A stretch of DNA of 64,000 nucleotides from Pyrenophora tritici-repentis (Eukaryota > Ascomycota > Dothideomycetes > Pleosporales > Pleosporaceae), in contig NC_089391.1 in the NCBI RefSeq assembly GCF_003171515.1, positions 1,550,001 through 1,614,000 of the forward strand. Direction: 5' to 3'. A model generated the notes under the pieces. The model was given only the letters and a program-made list of their open reading frames with translations, was not told where the DNA came from and did not search any database. Each line of letters begins with the position of its first letter. Position 1 is the first letter of the stretch. Positions 45,998-58,172 of this stretch are shown in pieces. Both the position numbers and the translations under genes were made by a program.

Positions 45998-48046
45998 TCA
46001 TAGCTCGTCTTCCAGGAATTTGTACGCAAAGCGAAAGTCTGCTTTCCTACGGTTCATCCTAGAATAAGGTTAGCCTTGTATGACGTGCAGAAATAGCATC
46101 ATGTGGCGCTAGCGAAACGGCAGCCCCACGTGCAAGACCGATAAAGGAAAGTCAGTGCTTACCACGTGCTTTCATAGTCAAAGAACCTGTATGTCCCTTG
46201 CTCATAGTCCTCGGTTATCGCCTTTGGCTCTTCATGGCGCTGGAACCATGTTTGGTACTGCTTATGGAATCTCCAGCTTTGCGACTTCAATGCTTTTGCT
46301 GCCAGATATTGCTGATACGTTCCCTGACGGTAGTAAAATGCATAAAAGAGAGCATCAGTATCGATGCGAGAGTACAAGCGGGGATCATCGAAGATTGGCA
46401 ACGGTTCTTGCGGGTAGTGGGCAGGCGTAAACGGGTACGGATTCTGGGGGCGGTAGTGGCGGGGCGCCTCGGTATCTGCAGAGTCTGGAGCAGTAGTCAT
46501 GGACGCTGCGAGCATGTGCTCGTTTGGAGGCTTCGATGCAGATGCAGACATGTCGTTCTTGGTGGCCTCGAATGAATCCAGCAAATCCTGTAAGCTGGAA
46601 GGGAGGTGGTAGACTGACTCCTCTTCTTCGTCTTCGGCATGTGACTCGCCATTCGTTAAGGGCGGCGTAGCAACTTGCAATCCTTCCTCCTCTACTGGCT
46701 CAGGGGCCGGAGTCCTTCTGCTGGACTTTGAGGCATCTTCAGACGAGACGGCTCGCGAAAGCGATTCCTTGTCGTGCGCAGGCGTCGCGGGTATACTTGC
46801 CGCAGGTGCTGGTGAGGCCTGTGCTGATTCTGCCGGCTGTATACGCGAGGCTGGCTGGGAATGCGTTGTTGCAGGCGAGGTAGTTGCACTTGTCCGTGGG
46901 GCGCCTGGAGCCAGACCAGATTGTGCTGCGGCCGCTCCCGGCGGTGGGGGCAACGGAGCAATGCCCACTCCATTCTTATCGCTTGCAGCAGCAGCAGCGG
47001 CGGCCGAGGCGTACTTCAGTGGCTCGCCGGGCGTACGTGTGGGTAATGGCGCGGGCTTCATGGCGTTTGCTGTGGTACTCGATGCTCCCGGCAGGGGCGT
47101 GTGTAATGTCGCTAGTGCAGGTAATGGCGATTTCATCTGTGTCGATGGCCGTCGTGCTCCCTGCTGCACTGCCTCTGTTGCCTTTGGTTTCGGCGGTGGT
47201 GGCCGCGCTTCCGTCTCCGGGGTGTCGTCCGCTATCGACTGCGATTCGTGTGACGAGACGTGATCGAGACTCTCGCCCAAGCCAAAGATGGCCTCCTCCT
47301 CTTGCAGGTTGAAGTCGTCGTATATTGTGTCGTCGTCCATGAACTCGGCGTCTTGGTTGCTCTCCACGTAGTATTTGATGCTCTCTTCGATCTCCTTGAC
47401 CTGGTCCGTTTCGACATTTCCATTCTCCAGCGCCCTTTGCAGCAGATCCAGCTTCCCTTGGTGCCATTTATTTCGCTCGACCGACTCTTCTAGTTCCGTC
47501 ACCCGCTCCGCCTTTGAGTTGTCGCCCTTCTTTGATTTCTTGACGTTTGCCTGCAGCGTCTCGATCTCCGCCTCGATGGTTTCTATTTGCCGCTCCAGCT
47601 CCTCGTTCATGTGTTGCAGGAACTCGACCATCTCCATCTTCTCCTTATCCTTGGGGTCGATCTTGGACGCTAATTGCAGGCCTTCCTTGGAGTAGGCCTT
47701 GGTCTTCATCTCCTTTTCGACAGCCTTGAAGCGCTCCATTTGCTGTCACATGTCAGTGTACCACTATGACAAGACGGGATTGACATCATACAGTCTCAAT
47801 CAGCTTGCGGTGGTCGAGCAGCGGCTTCTTGTCTTTGATCTCCGACATGGCGGCCCATGTCTTGATCTGGTCGCGCGATCGCTGCAACTTCTTGATCTCC
47901 TTCTTCAGCTGGTCCTCCAGCTTCTCCTTTTGCGACGGATTGCCCGTCTGCATAATTTTCTCGTATATGCTCTCAAAGGTTGCGACGCCCTCGGCGACCT
48001 TCTTGAAGCATTTGTCAATCTCTTGCTGGAGTTTCCGTGCCGCCAT
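45998..48046 (-). CDS. NOT3: CCR4-NOT complex subunit Not3/Not5
   Basis: Three exons (48046-47792, 47742-46163, 46058-45998) give 631 aa. This is a scaffold subunit of the CCR4-NOT deadenylase complex, acting in mRNA decay and transcription. The N-terminal coiled-coil domain is clear ([60 protein letters not shown]). A Pro/Ala/Ser-rich linker follows (about 270-500), then the C-terminal NOT box ([57 protein letters not shown]). The last 20 residues come from a 61-nt terminal exon, which restores the conserved end. It is divergent from DTD1 with a 490-bp shared region. Confidence 0.95.
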
Positions 48047-48536
48047 GGTGATGGTGGAGCCTCGTCGTGAGGACCTTGGCGAGGGTTACGGCAATGTGGG
48101 GGCGATGGATTCCGGTAGCAGCGATCCGGCGGTTCGGGGTAAGTGAGCGTGTGTGTGCGGGCGGGCACCGGTGAGGTTGTAGGAATGTTTGTTGTGGCCT
48201 GGTTACGGAGGTTGAGGGATCGCATAGGGAACGCGAATCACAGGCCTGGCCTAGCGTAATTGCCAAGAGTGCGGCCACTAAAGGTTCGCAATCCACAATC
48301 CATGGCCCATTTACTGCCCCACGCGTCGCTGTTTCAAATACGCGTTGCACTGTCTGTTGGCCTGTCTCACCCTCGTCGGATGAGAGGATTCCCATGTGTG
48401 ACGTCGTCGCGCCTTTGGAACCCCCAGTGCTTCTACACACAAACCTAGTCCTGCCTGAGGAAGTCGGTGTTTCGCCAGAAGCTTCCGGCTGCACCTTCCT
48501 CGTCATCCAAGCACGCACTGCAGCTACCCCGCCATC
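48047..48536. promoter_or_regulatory. shared divergent promoter, NOT3 / DTD1
   Basis: 490 bp between the two divergent ATGs. No conspicuous repeat or motif beyond a GC-rich NOT3-proximal part. Confidence 0.5.
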
Positions 48537-49332
48537 ATGAGGAGTACGGCCCCTCTGCTCTACCAATGCACATGCAAATGCTGTTGACATGACCACCACT
48601 AACAATTTCCAGCCGTGCTGCAGAGGGTCAAGTCGGCCTCAGTCACAGTAGACGGCCAGCTGATATCCTCGATTGGCAGGGGCTTGCTGGTCCTTGCCGC
48701 CGTCTCCAAAGACGACACGGAGAAGGATGTAGAGGCCATGGCTGGCAAGATCCTCAAGGCCAAACTATGGGATGACGATTCCAAAGACCCTCCTGGCCGT
48801 GTATGATTCTCACTCGTTGTTCATATTCACGGTGCTTACCTGTGCAGTGGAAATGCGCCGTGGCAGATATACAAGGCGAAATTCTATGTGGTATGTAGTT
48901 GCACTGAGTGATGCACAGATGGACTGTTGAGAAATCCATGGGCAAGCGTGAACTCACCAATTATAGTATCTCAGTTCACGTTACTTGCCTCTATGGAGAA
49001 GGGAAGCAAGCCCTCCTTTCACAAATCCGCAAGCGGTGATCAAGCCAGGACACTTTACGAAACCTTCTACAAGAAGGTTGGGAACCTCTACGATTCCGAC
49101 AAGGTCAAGGACGGCGTATTTGCTGCAATGATGGACGTTGCTCTGGTCAACGACGGCCCAGTAAGTATAAATAACGCCCGTTTAAACAGCGGCGTACATA
49201 TTTAGTGATGTATTTCCCATGTATCGAAATAGCTCAACGCTAATCTTTTTTGGCTAGGTTACCATTCAAATTGACACCAATCCACCGAAATTGGATACCC
49301 CCTCTACAGGTCCGCCCCAAAACAACCCATAG
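48537..49332 (+). CDS. DTD1: D-aminoacyl-tRNA deacylase
   Basis: Five exons: 48537-48543 (7 nt), 48613-48800, 48848-48890, 48967-49160, 49258-49332; 168 aa. The enzyme removes D-amino acids wrongly attached to tRNA. The chain gives MRTVLQRVKSASVTVDGQLI, the catalytic-region SQFTLLASMEKGSKPSFHKS, and NDGPVTIQIDTN, the GPVT-motif strand of the DTD family. A 7-nt first exon supplies just MR and one base; without it the protein would start at an unlikely internal site. All borders are GT-AG and every join keeps frame. Length fits the eukaryotic family (about 150-210 aa). It acts in the cytosol, as a homodimer in known members. Confidence 0.9.
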
Positions 49333-50569
49333 ACTATCGGCGTCTGGCATGATCAGAAGCAATAATTCTCTATACTTGTCCAACACATCAAATAGAATTT
49401 CATAGATCAGCATGCCTAAGGCGCTAGACTCACAGCCCGAGCACGAACTAGACATTTGCAACACCCTATCAGCAACATACTGTATTAGACACGTGCCATT
49501 GGTGGAGTCGGCTCACAACACCAGATCGCACCTATGGCATAGAGCTGTCTCGAATAAGCTCCATGGGTTCACGGCCGAACCGTAGTTTTGCTCTGACTGG
49601 TCCCCATCGATTTTCGTCAATCGATCAATTCTGCAGGCGATCGCCTCCCGATCGGGACACCGCTATCGTATCAAAAGGAAATAGATGACACCGTTAGGCA
49701 CCAGCAATACCTCCCGGTTTTGGTCCTGCATGCATGTCGTACTCCCCCCTCCCCAGGCGCTTATGTCAGATCTACCGAACCAACGGCTTGGGCATATCTT
49801 GTGCATACCGGTTTCTACTTTTCCGGAAATAGGGCTAAGTCGTACGACCACACGTGATGTCCTATTAACCGACCCACAGCTGAGCTGGCTTGCATCCTGG
49901 TAACGCCTGACATCACGGTAATTAAGGCATTATACTCACAACCGATGCCACGACATTCCGATTGTTCTGGACCTAAGCTGACTTGAGTGCTTATTGCGAG
50001 CAATTTCCTGTTGAGCTGGCCAAACTTGACGAACCACGATAGACCTACACATAATCATAAGACGATAGCATTCCGTCCTAACTCCGACTGGCGGCATATT
50101 TGGACCCTTTCCCAGTTCCAGGCTCAAACACCATGACACCTGCATGCTGGCCCAGTTTCCTGGTGTCAGTCTTAGTAATGCTATGCTCCTGTGCGAGCTC
50201 ACCCATACGACCGGATACTTCACGCCTAATTGCAGCCCTTCGCGTAATCAGGATCGTTGCTAATTTGTGAGTCTATCCGAGGCAATTGTACAAGATTACT
50301 GCGACGATAAAACAGGGTCGACTGGAGGTAGTCATCAGTCATCAGTACCAGGCTGACTCCGCCACTTTGTCTACGGACGAAAAATTGATCCCATCGACAT
50401 CGACGATCCGCGGACTATATACTGCCCTGGTTCTTCTTGCATTGTGCTGGAAGAATAATGGGAGCTTTAGTTATGCTAAAGAATGTAGGATGTTTTTGGA
50501 TTCAGCTACTATCTGTTCATAGAAGGAGCATGTTCACCACAATGGCAGTGTTGTTGCCTTGAAGTCAAT

Positions 50570-51707
50570 AGAGCAATCGAAACGGTAGTATGTGCTGCCT
50601 CGCATTGGGTCGTGTTGACTATCCGGCGAGATGTTCTGCTGTCGATATATAATCAACGCTAGACAACTAACAATAGGATCACCGCAACCAGGACGTCCTC
50701 GTCATTGTGGCCGTGTTTCCTGTGGATATCTCCAACAAACTCATAGACGATACGGACTTCGCTCGAATGCCGCTGGCTTGCGATTGGGTATGCATGTATC
50801 GTCTTTCTGCCTTTTCAATTTGCTCAAAGACGTCTGTTTAAGTTTGCCAGTGCCGGACAACGGTCATGTCGAACGCAGTAGCACTCAGCTGTCACCGGGT
50901 GGTACTTGATCATGGAACCACACGACGCATCCATTTCTACTTCAACCCATCACTAACGCTACTTGATTTCCCTCAGATCCACTGATGCACAATTCAAGGT
51001 ACGCATAGTTGTATCCAGCAGCTTTTGTTGGGTGTCATGAGCACAGCTATTCTTTTTGGGTCAGTATAGATGGTATATACGAACCGCGCATGTTATTCTT
51101 CGGTCTTCCTCACGCTCTTCGGTGCTGCGGGATGTCTTGTTGCATTCCACGCGTAGCCTTCTCTGTATACGGTATGCTCTAGCGCCATATACTCGCCTAC
51201 CTCTGTATATTTTGGGCCTGGTTTTATGGATCCGGTGTACCGGCTTCAACCAAAAGCGACACAAAAGTACGAAATTTGTCCCGCCACATCTACATGAAAC
51301 AAGCGCATCGGTAGTCTATCTGAAAGAACATCTAGCATGGCCCACACATGTTCTTCTCTAAATGCTTCTCTGTTGTTCTCGGGACCACCCGCCCACCTTC
51401 GGAACCAGATGATGCATACTCATTTTAAAGAAGTCAATGCGTTGCATCTGCGCCGTATTTTGCCGTATGCGAGTTATAACTCATCTTCTTAATGCGAGTC
51501 CACCGTCCATAAAGCCTTGTTACTCAAAGCTTGTGCTGAACATATTCCATAACTGTGCCAGATAAAAGGGAGAAAGGATTTGAGATAGCCAAACAGGAAG
51601 GCGCTAAGGCCATGAAATCCCATCCTTTGTACCGGAAGTTCTTGAAAGAAAAGTGGTCAAAAGTAACGATAGGCGCGGCGCAAGACCCAGCTGTTGAATC
51701 ATCGTGA
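50570..51707 (+). pseudogene. possible decayed multi-exon gene, unknown family
   Basis: Blocks that read like coding sequence occur at about 50570-50660 (VVCAASHWVVLTIRRDVLLS), 50677-50787 (VLVIVAVFPVDISNKLIDDT; preceded by a CTAAC branch and TAG acceptor), 50869-50994 (VLDHGTTRRIHFYFNPSLTL), 51065-51160 (GIYEPRMLFFGLPHALRCCG), 51370-51490 (SGPPAHLRNQMMHTHFKEVN) and 51563-51707 (KGFEIAKQEGAKAMKSHPLY, ending VESS-stop). They cannot be chained into one frame with the splice sites I can see. Either introns and exons are missed, or the gene is broken. No family was recognised. Confidence 0.3.
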
Positions 51708-52598
51708 TCTTGCTCGTGTGTAGTCTGTAGAAATCTACAAAAGGTACTGTAGTCTTTGTAGTTAAGCTAATGTCTTGGTACAGTTATCTAGACAGTTCTC
51801 GGCAATCTTAGACGACGATGAGATGACGTGGCGGAAAGATGCACACGTCGGGATGTTCTAGCGTTGGTGATTTACTAAAGCACGAGCCGTTTTTTTCTCT
51901 TTTTTCCCAAGGCAACAGCGAGACAGTGGGATCTACGTGTGGCTGTCTGGTAGTAACGTGGGCTTAAGCCAAACTCGAATGCGAACCCGAGGGACCTAGG
52001 GACGCCTTGTACGACCCGCTTCGTAGACATCTAGCACGTGGCTTGAAGAACATGTCAAAACTTTCCCCGGAGTTTTAATTATAGCAGAAGTGCAACTAGC
52101 GGACGCATCACAGGAGAGACTCAGAAATAAGTGTGAATCTAAGCACAATCTCGTGCGTGTGATTTCTGTTGAAGGCAACTATAGCGACATTGTGAGCATC
52201 TTCGTTGGCAGCACGATTGCGGACCAAAAGCGGTACAGATACAACGGTATCTCCGAACCCCGGATACCCCCAGTTGAAGTGCTAATGGAAGCGTCGATTT
52301 TCGCATAGTACCATGTCAGTACCGGAGCAAGATGTTACCGCGTGACCCCTGCAACGTAAACGACGCCACCGACCCGTAGCACTGTAAGTTTAGGCTGGCC
52401 AATCATACTAACATAAGCTGATCCTACAAGCACAAGGTATTGTACCAGCATAGTTTAGCAACTGCCATCACCATGCTATCTGCGTCGTAAGGAGATGATG
52501 TCCATGTACTCGAAAAGAAGTAGGCTGTTGAGGCGCTTGTTGCGCAGTGCGCGGGGGGCGAGGCGTCTGCGTCGGCGTGCCCACAAGCGCTGCTGTCA

Positions 52599-52619
52599 TC
52601 GGGGGCTTGAAAGCCCCGA
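52599..52619. repeat. imperfect hairpin in GC-rich patch
   Basis: A 9-bp stem (TCGGGG..CTT pairing with AAGCCCCGA, one bulged G) with a very short loop. Function unknown; it could be a chance structure in a GC-rich patch. Confidence 0.35.
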
Positions 52620-53190
52620 CAGTCGGGCGTTAACTTCCCCCGAAGTCAAGCGCCTCTCGCTCCACACCTTCTCGGATCTGTCGTAACTATCGACAACGCC
52701 TTCTTCTGCAGCCTTCCATCGTAATTCGGAAACATGCCCCGAGCTAGCTACACCCGACTTCAGCAAGCAGGCAGACACTTTTCCACGTTAGATATGAAGT
52801 GCATCGTAACACCTTCAATTGCCGTCAGACAGCACTGCTCATACCAATATTGTGATCCATTCGTCATCACCTTGGCCATTCAGCGTATACATCGTATTCC
52901 ATAGTCGTCCAGACCGCTTGACGAAACAAGTCCGCGCGCTCGTCCCTTTTTGGAGCGACGGCGATCGAGCCGAGACTATTCAGTCGCACATTATACCCCT
53001 TCAAGCCTAGCCGATTCTCGTCCCCAGCTCGGGTAGAGCCCTAATCTGTTGGCTTAAGGATCTCTAATCTCCAGGCCCGTGAGTGGCGCAGATGAGAATC
53101 TTTAGGAAATTACAGGCTTGCTCTTTTTCTCTACCACTTACCTCCTCGTGTTGTGCTTCTCGAACGACAAGACACGCTCAAACCACGAGC

Positions 53191-53216
53191 ATGGATAACG
53201 AGCATGGATAACGAGG
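53191..53216 (+). repeat. 13-bp tandem duplication spanning the ABC transporter start
   Basis: The unit ATGGATAACGAGC is present at 53191-53203, and its next copy starting at 53204 is nearly complete (ATGGATAACGAG, then G). It duplicates the start codon with its context. The first copy starts a 6-codon frame (ATG at 53191, TAA at 53209-53211) that is out of frame with and overlaps the true start at 53204. Confidence 0.8.
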
Positions 53217-56200
53217 ACTCAGCTACGTCGACGGGAACGGCCATTTCTGCCGCTGTCGAGAAACATGAGTCGCAATCCGAAAGGGAGAGCAGACCCCCTA
53301 CGTCTCCTCTCAGTGATCAAGAGAAGGACATCATCGATCGGCAATTAACAGCACCCAACCTCACTGTCGGATACTTTTCGCTATTCCGATATGCAAGCAC
53401 AAAGGACAAGCTCATTATGGTGCTGGCTTTGTTTGCCAGTATCGCTGCTGGAGCTGTCATGCCGCTCATGACGGTAAGTGGCATGTTCTTGATATCGCTG
53501 TCCAAGAAGATGCGACTATCCTTCTACCAGAGCATCTGGCCCTTTTTGGACACAATATTCTGCTCTCAATACCAACAGGCTAATTATGTATAGCTCGTCT
53601 ATGGTAACTTCGCAGGAAGCTTCACTAGCTTTTCAGTCGACGCCACTGCTGCTGCCAAGTTTGAACAGCAAATTAACAAGTTCACTCTGTACTTCATCTA
53701 CCTAGGTATTACCGCCGACGAATATGTCTACAAGCACAACTGACCGCCGCAGGTATTGGAGCATTCGTGACTTCATACGTCAGTATCCTTGGTTTCTCAT
53801 ACACCGGAGAGCGAATCACACGAGTAATCCGCGAGCTCTACCTCCGCGCTATCTTCAGGCAGAACATTGCTTTCTTCGACTTCCTGGGCTCTGGCGAGAT
53901 TACTACGCGCATCAGTTCCGACATGAACTTGGTCCAAGATGCAATTGGCCAGAAGATTGGTCTATTTGTAACTGGTGTCAGTATGTTCGTTTCTGCACTG
54001 ATAATTGGCTTCATCAGGTCCTGGAAGCTCTCCTTGATCATGCTGGCTGCGACCGTGGCATTGATTCTGATGATGGGGGTCAACGGCACGCTCATGAAAA
54101 AGGCGCAGACGCTCTCGATTGACGAATACGCCACTGCTGCTTCATTGGCTGAAGAAGTGCTATCTTCTGCTCGCAATGTCGCCGCATATGGAACCCAGAA
54201 GAGGCTTGAGGAGAAGTACAAGGCTTTTGTAGATCGCGCGAGTCAGTTTGACTTCAAAGCCAAGTTCTGGCTCTCTATGATGATTGCTGGCATGATGGGG
54301 GTACTCAATCTTCAGTATGCACTAGCTTTCTGGCAGGGAAAGAGATTCTTAGACGCCGGCGAACTTGGTGTTTCCAACATTCTTACTGTGATTATGGCGC
54401 TCATGATTGCTGGATTCTCCATCGGACAGAACTTGCCCCACATCCAAGCCTTCGGCGCAGCTACTGCAGCAGCTACCAAGGTCTTCAACACGATTGAGAG
54501 AAACTCGCCCATTGACCCAGAAACCGAGACAGGTATTGTACCTGACGACTTTGTCGGCAACCTCGAATTCAAAAACCTCAAACACGTCTATCCTTCTCGT
54601 CCGGATACTGTAGTGCTGTCCGACTTCAACCTCAGTGTCCCGTCCGGCAAGATGGTTGCGCTCGTTGGTGCATCTGGATCTGGAAAGTCGACAATCGTTG
54701 GACTTCTGGAACGATTCTATCTACCCATGGAAGGCGAAATACATCTCGACGGCAGGGATATCACGACTTTGAACCTGCGTTGGTTGCGTCAGCATATGGC
54801 TATCGTGAGCCAAGAACCCGTATTATTCAGTACAACAATCTACGAGAGTATTCTACATGGCTTGGTCAACACCGAATACGCCAACGTTTCGGACGAGAAA
54901 AAGATGGAACTCATTGAAAAAGCCGCCAAGATCGCCAACGCTCACGACTTCATCATGGACCTGCCAGAAAAATACCAGACCAAGGTCGGAGAAAGAGGTG
55001 GTCTGCTATCTGGCGGCCAAAAACAACGTGTTGCGATTGCCCGCGCTATCGTTTCGGATCCAAAAATTCTTCTCTTGGATGAGGCTACCGCAGCCCTGGA
55101 CACCCGTGCCGAAAGCGCAGTTCAGGAGGCCCTCGACCGCGCCTCCCAAGGACGTACTACGATCGTCATTGCCCATCGACTCTCCACTATCAAGAAGGCT
55201 GACAAAATCGTGGTTATGGCCCTAGGCCGCATCGTCGAGCAAGGTACTCACCAGGAGCTCATCAACACCAACGGTGTATATGCGAGCTTAGTACAGGCCC
55301 AGGAACTAACATCCAAGATCAACCCCGTCAACAGAGAATCCTCCCTGGAAGTTGCTGAGAAGCCAGCCATAGGCGAGACAGACGTCGAGAAGCTCGCCCT
55401 GATGCGCACCACGACATCTGCTCCTACGGAATTTTTGAATAGAAAGGATGAAAAGGAGAAGGAGTACGGCACATGGGAATTGATCAAGTTTGCGTGGGAG
55501 ATGAATAGTGGTGAACAGTTGAGTATGACCATCGGATTGTTAGCCAGCTTCTTCGCCGGATGCAACCCTGCGATACAAGCCATCTTCCTCGCCAACTCTA
55601 TCAACTCTCTCTTGTCGCCTGGAACGTCCCTCGGCGGGCTCGGAATCAGCTTTTGGTGCTGGATGTTCTTGATGCTAGGACTGCTCATTGGTTTCTTCTA
55701 TTATATCCAGGGCATCACACTTTCCAAGGGATCCGCGAAGCTTGTTGGCAGCGTTCGACAGCGCGCTTTTGGCGCGATGCTTCGTCAAGACATGGAGTTT
55801 TTCGATGGCGACACCGTCACTTCAGGAGCTCTCAGCAACTTCCTTTCTTCGGAAGCCAATCGTCTTGCTGGTCTCAGTGGTTCCACCCTTGGTACGATTG
55901 TCAGCGCTGCTTCCTCTGTCCTCGTCGCATTTATCGTCGGTTGCTCTTTCGGATGGAAACTTGCTCTTGTTTGCTCTGCAACGATCCCACTCGTCATTGC
56001 ATGTGGATACTTTCGCTATCACGCTCTTACTCGAATGGAGAAGCGAACCAAGGAGACCTCAGATTCGGCTAGTTTTGCCTGTGAAGCAGCCTCGTCTATC
56101 CGTACTGTGGCTTCACTTTCTCTTGAGAAGCATCTTCTCTCCGAGTACCATGATAAGCTTGCGGATCAAGGGAAGGGCTACTTCAAGTTTACAAATGTGT

Positions 56201-57275
56201 CTTCCGTTCTGTACGCCACATCTCAGGGCCTGAGCATGTTCATCTTTGCCCTTGTCTTTTGGTATGGAGGTCGTCTGTTGTTCAAGCAGGAGTACACCGT
56301 CCTACAATTCTTTGTGGTGTACTCGGGCATTATCAACGGTGCTCAGGCGGCTGGTTCTATCTTTTCTTTCGCCCCCGACATGGGTGAGGCGAGAGATGCG
56401 GCCAAGCTACTCAAGTCTTTCATGAACCGCGTTCCCAAGATTGACCACTGGTCGCCCGAGGGCAAGAAGGTTGATCGTTTGGATGGCCGTATCGAACTGC
56501 AGGGTGTCAGATTCTCATACCCTGGAAGACCCGACCACCGGGTTCTACGCGGTGTGAGTCTCTCTGCTCAGCCTGGCCAGTTCATTGCGCTGGTTGGTGC
56601 CTCTGGCAGCGGAAAGTCGACCGTCATGCAAATGCTCGAGCGCTTCTACGACCCGACCAGCGGTTCCGTCCTCGTCGATGGCGTTGAATTGAAGGACTAC
56701 AACCTGCAAGACTACCGCTCGCAATTGGCAATCGTCAGCCAAGAAACTACGCTTTATACCGGTACCATTCGCGAAAACATCCTTGCCAATCAAGATGGCC
56801 TAGGTGATGACGTTGTCATTCAAGCATGCAAAAACGCCAACATTTACGAGTTCATGTAAGTTAACACGATGACCTTTAGTTTATACCGTAACTAATTCGT
56901 TTCAGCACCTCATTGCCAGACGGTTTCAACACCCTCGTCGGTGCAAAGGGCGCTCTCCTTTCCGGTGGTCAGCGCCAACGCATAGCCATCGCTCGCGCTC
57001 TCCTCCGCGACCCCAAAGTCCTCCTTCTCGACGAAGCCACATCAGCCCTCGATTCCACCTCAGAGCGTGTCGTACAAGCCGCCCTAGACTCTGCTTCCAA
57101 GGGCCGCACCACAGTCGCTATTGCGCATCGCCTCAGTACGATTCAGCATGCCGACGTCATCTACGTGTTCGACCAAGGCAAGATTGTAGAGCAGGGTACG
57201 CACGAAGACCTGGTAGCGAAGAAGGGTGTCTACTTTGAGTTGGCCAGGTTACAAGCCATTGGCGCACCCCAATGA
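53204..57275 (+). CDS. full-length ABC transporter, subfamily B (MDR/Pmd1-like)
   Basis: Four exons: 53204-53473, 53594-53705, 53753-56855, 56906-57275; 1284 aa, the normal length for a (TMD-NBD)x2 exporter. TMD1 starts near residue 65; NBD1 (Walker [10 protein letters not shown] at about 434) has signature [15 protein letters not shown] and Walker [16 protein letters not shown]2 begins near 590. NBD2 (Walker [10 protein letters not shown] at about 1075) has [16 protein letters not shown] and [12 protein letters not shown]. Both ATP sites look complete, so it should be active. Members sit in the plasma or vacuolar membrane and export drugs, toxins or a-factor-like peptides; the substrate here is unknown. 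No biosynthetic cluster is adjacent. The start carries the 13-bp duplication noted separately. Confidence 0.95.
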
Positions 57276-58172
57276 TTTTTCTTTTTTGCGGTTAGTAGAA
57301 ACAAGCGCGAGCGTTGTTGCATTTTCATGGAGTTTACCTAGGCTGTACGATATGGCTTTATACCGTTGTAATCCTCGTTCGTTCTTTCTTTTTCACTCTG
57401 TTTTATTTATCACATCGCCACTGTTTAGGCCGGGAACTAGAACATTGCCGCATGGGCGACAAAAAGCACATTGCATCACATCGTATTATAGCATTTAAAA
57501 GTACATACACCACCTCTCCCGACTCAGTCGCGCAGAATTATCCAATTTATTCGTTATACCAAACATTCATATGTACAGCTTGACGTGTAATTCGTGTATT
57601 ATTACATTCTTGTATTATTACATTCTCCCCGTTTACACGAATTTCTGACATCGTACATGTTCAAGACCCTGAAACCTTGTGCATCAACCGGGTCAACGGG
57701 CTGTATCTGGACGCGGGCCCGCCGCCGTTTTCGTTGCGAATAGGCGATAATGGGGCCCCACTTTAACTAATGCCGAGGTCAAGGCTTAGCGAGGAAGCGT
57801 GGTGATCGTCGTGCAAGGGGAGACGACATGCGACTTTTCTGTGCATGAGACTGCATGCGGATTTGTGCTTACAGGTATAGAGATGTTAAATAATTGTAAT
57901 GGCGATGGTGCAGCATTGACGGCCGTGTGCCAAGAAATTTTAGATGTGTGCCGACGATATCGGGTGGTGCAGACAGACGGTGAAGCAAGAGCCTTTTTCA
58001 GGCGTCCAGCTCTCCCTTTTCAATATGTGGAAGACCAGCGAGTCACGATGTTTCTAGCCAGACCTCGTCGCAGCGTCCTAGCCGAAGAAAAAGAAAAGGA
58101 GCTACATACTCGCACCCGCGGAATTGATCTCTCGTCTTCTTCCCCCACCAACAACCTCCAGATAGACCCAAA
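57276..58172. other. intergenic, 0.9 kb
   Basis: 3' flank of the ABC transporter and promoter of the four-TM gene. Contains a 16-bp tandem repeat (TGTATTATTACATTCT) at 57595-57626. No gene supported. Confidence 0.5.
57595..57626. repeat. 16-bp tandem repeat, two exact copies
   Basis: TGTATTATTACATTCT occurs at 57595-57610 and again at 57611-57626, in the AT-rich 3' flank of the ABC transporter gene. Confidence 0.85.

Larger units (their letters stand above)
49333..53203. other. 3.9-kb region with coding-like blocks, no intact gene
   Basis: Several plus-strand blocks have protein character but lie in different frames with stops between (detailed in the pseudogene entry for 50570-51707). Elsewhere I see no gene. 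A GC-rich patch at 52545-52640 contains an imperfect hairpin at 52599-52619. The last 300 bases are the ABC-transporter promoter. Confidence 0.45.

Noticed and set aside
46769..47263. Ala/Gly/Val-rich plus-strand frame
   Set aside because: Antisense of the Ala/Pro-rich linker of NOT3.
51056..51361. 100-codon plus-strand open frame
   Set aside because: Its frame conflicts with a more protein-like block in another frame over the same DNA; composition is Arg/Ser/Leu random-like.
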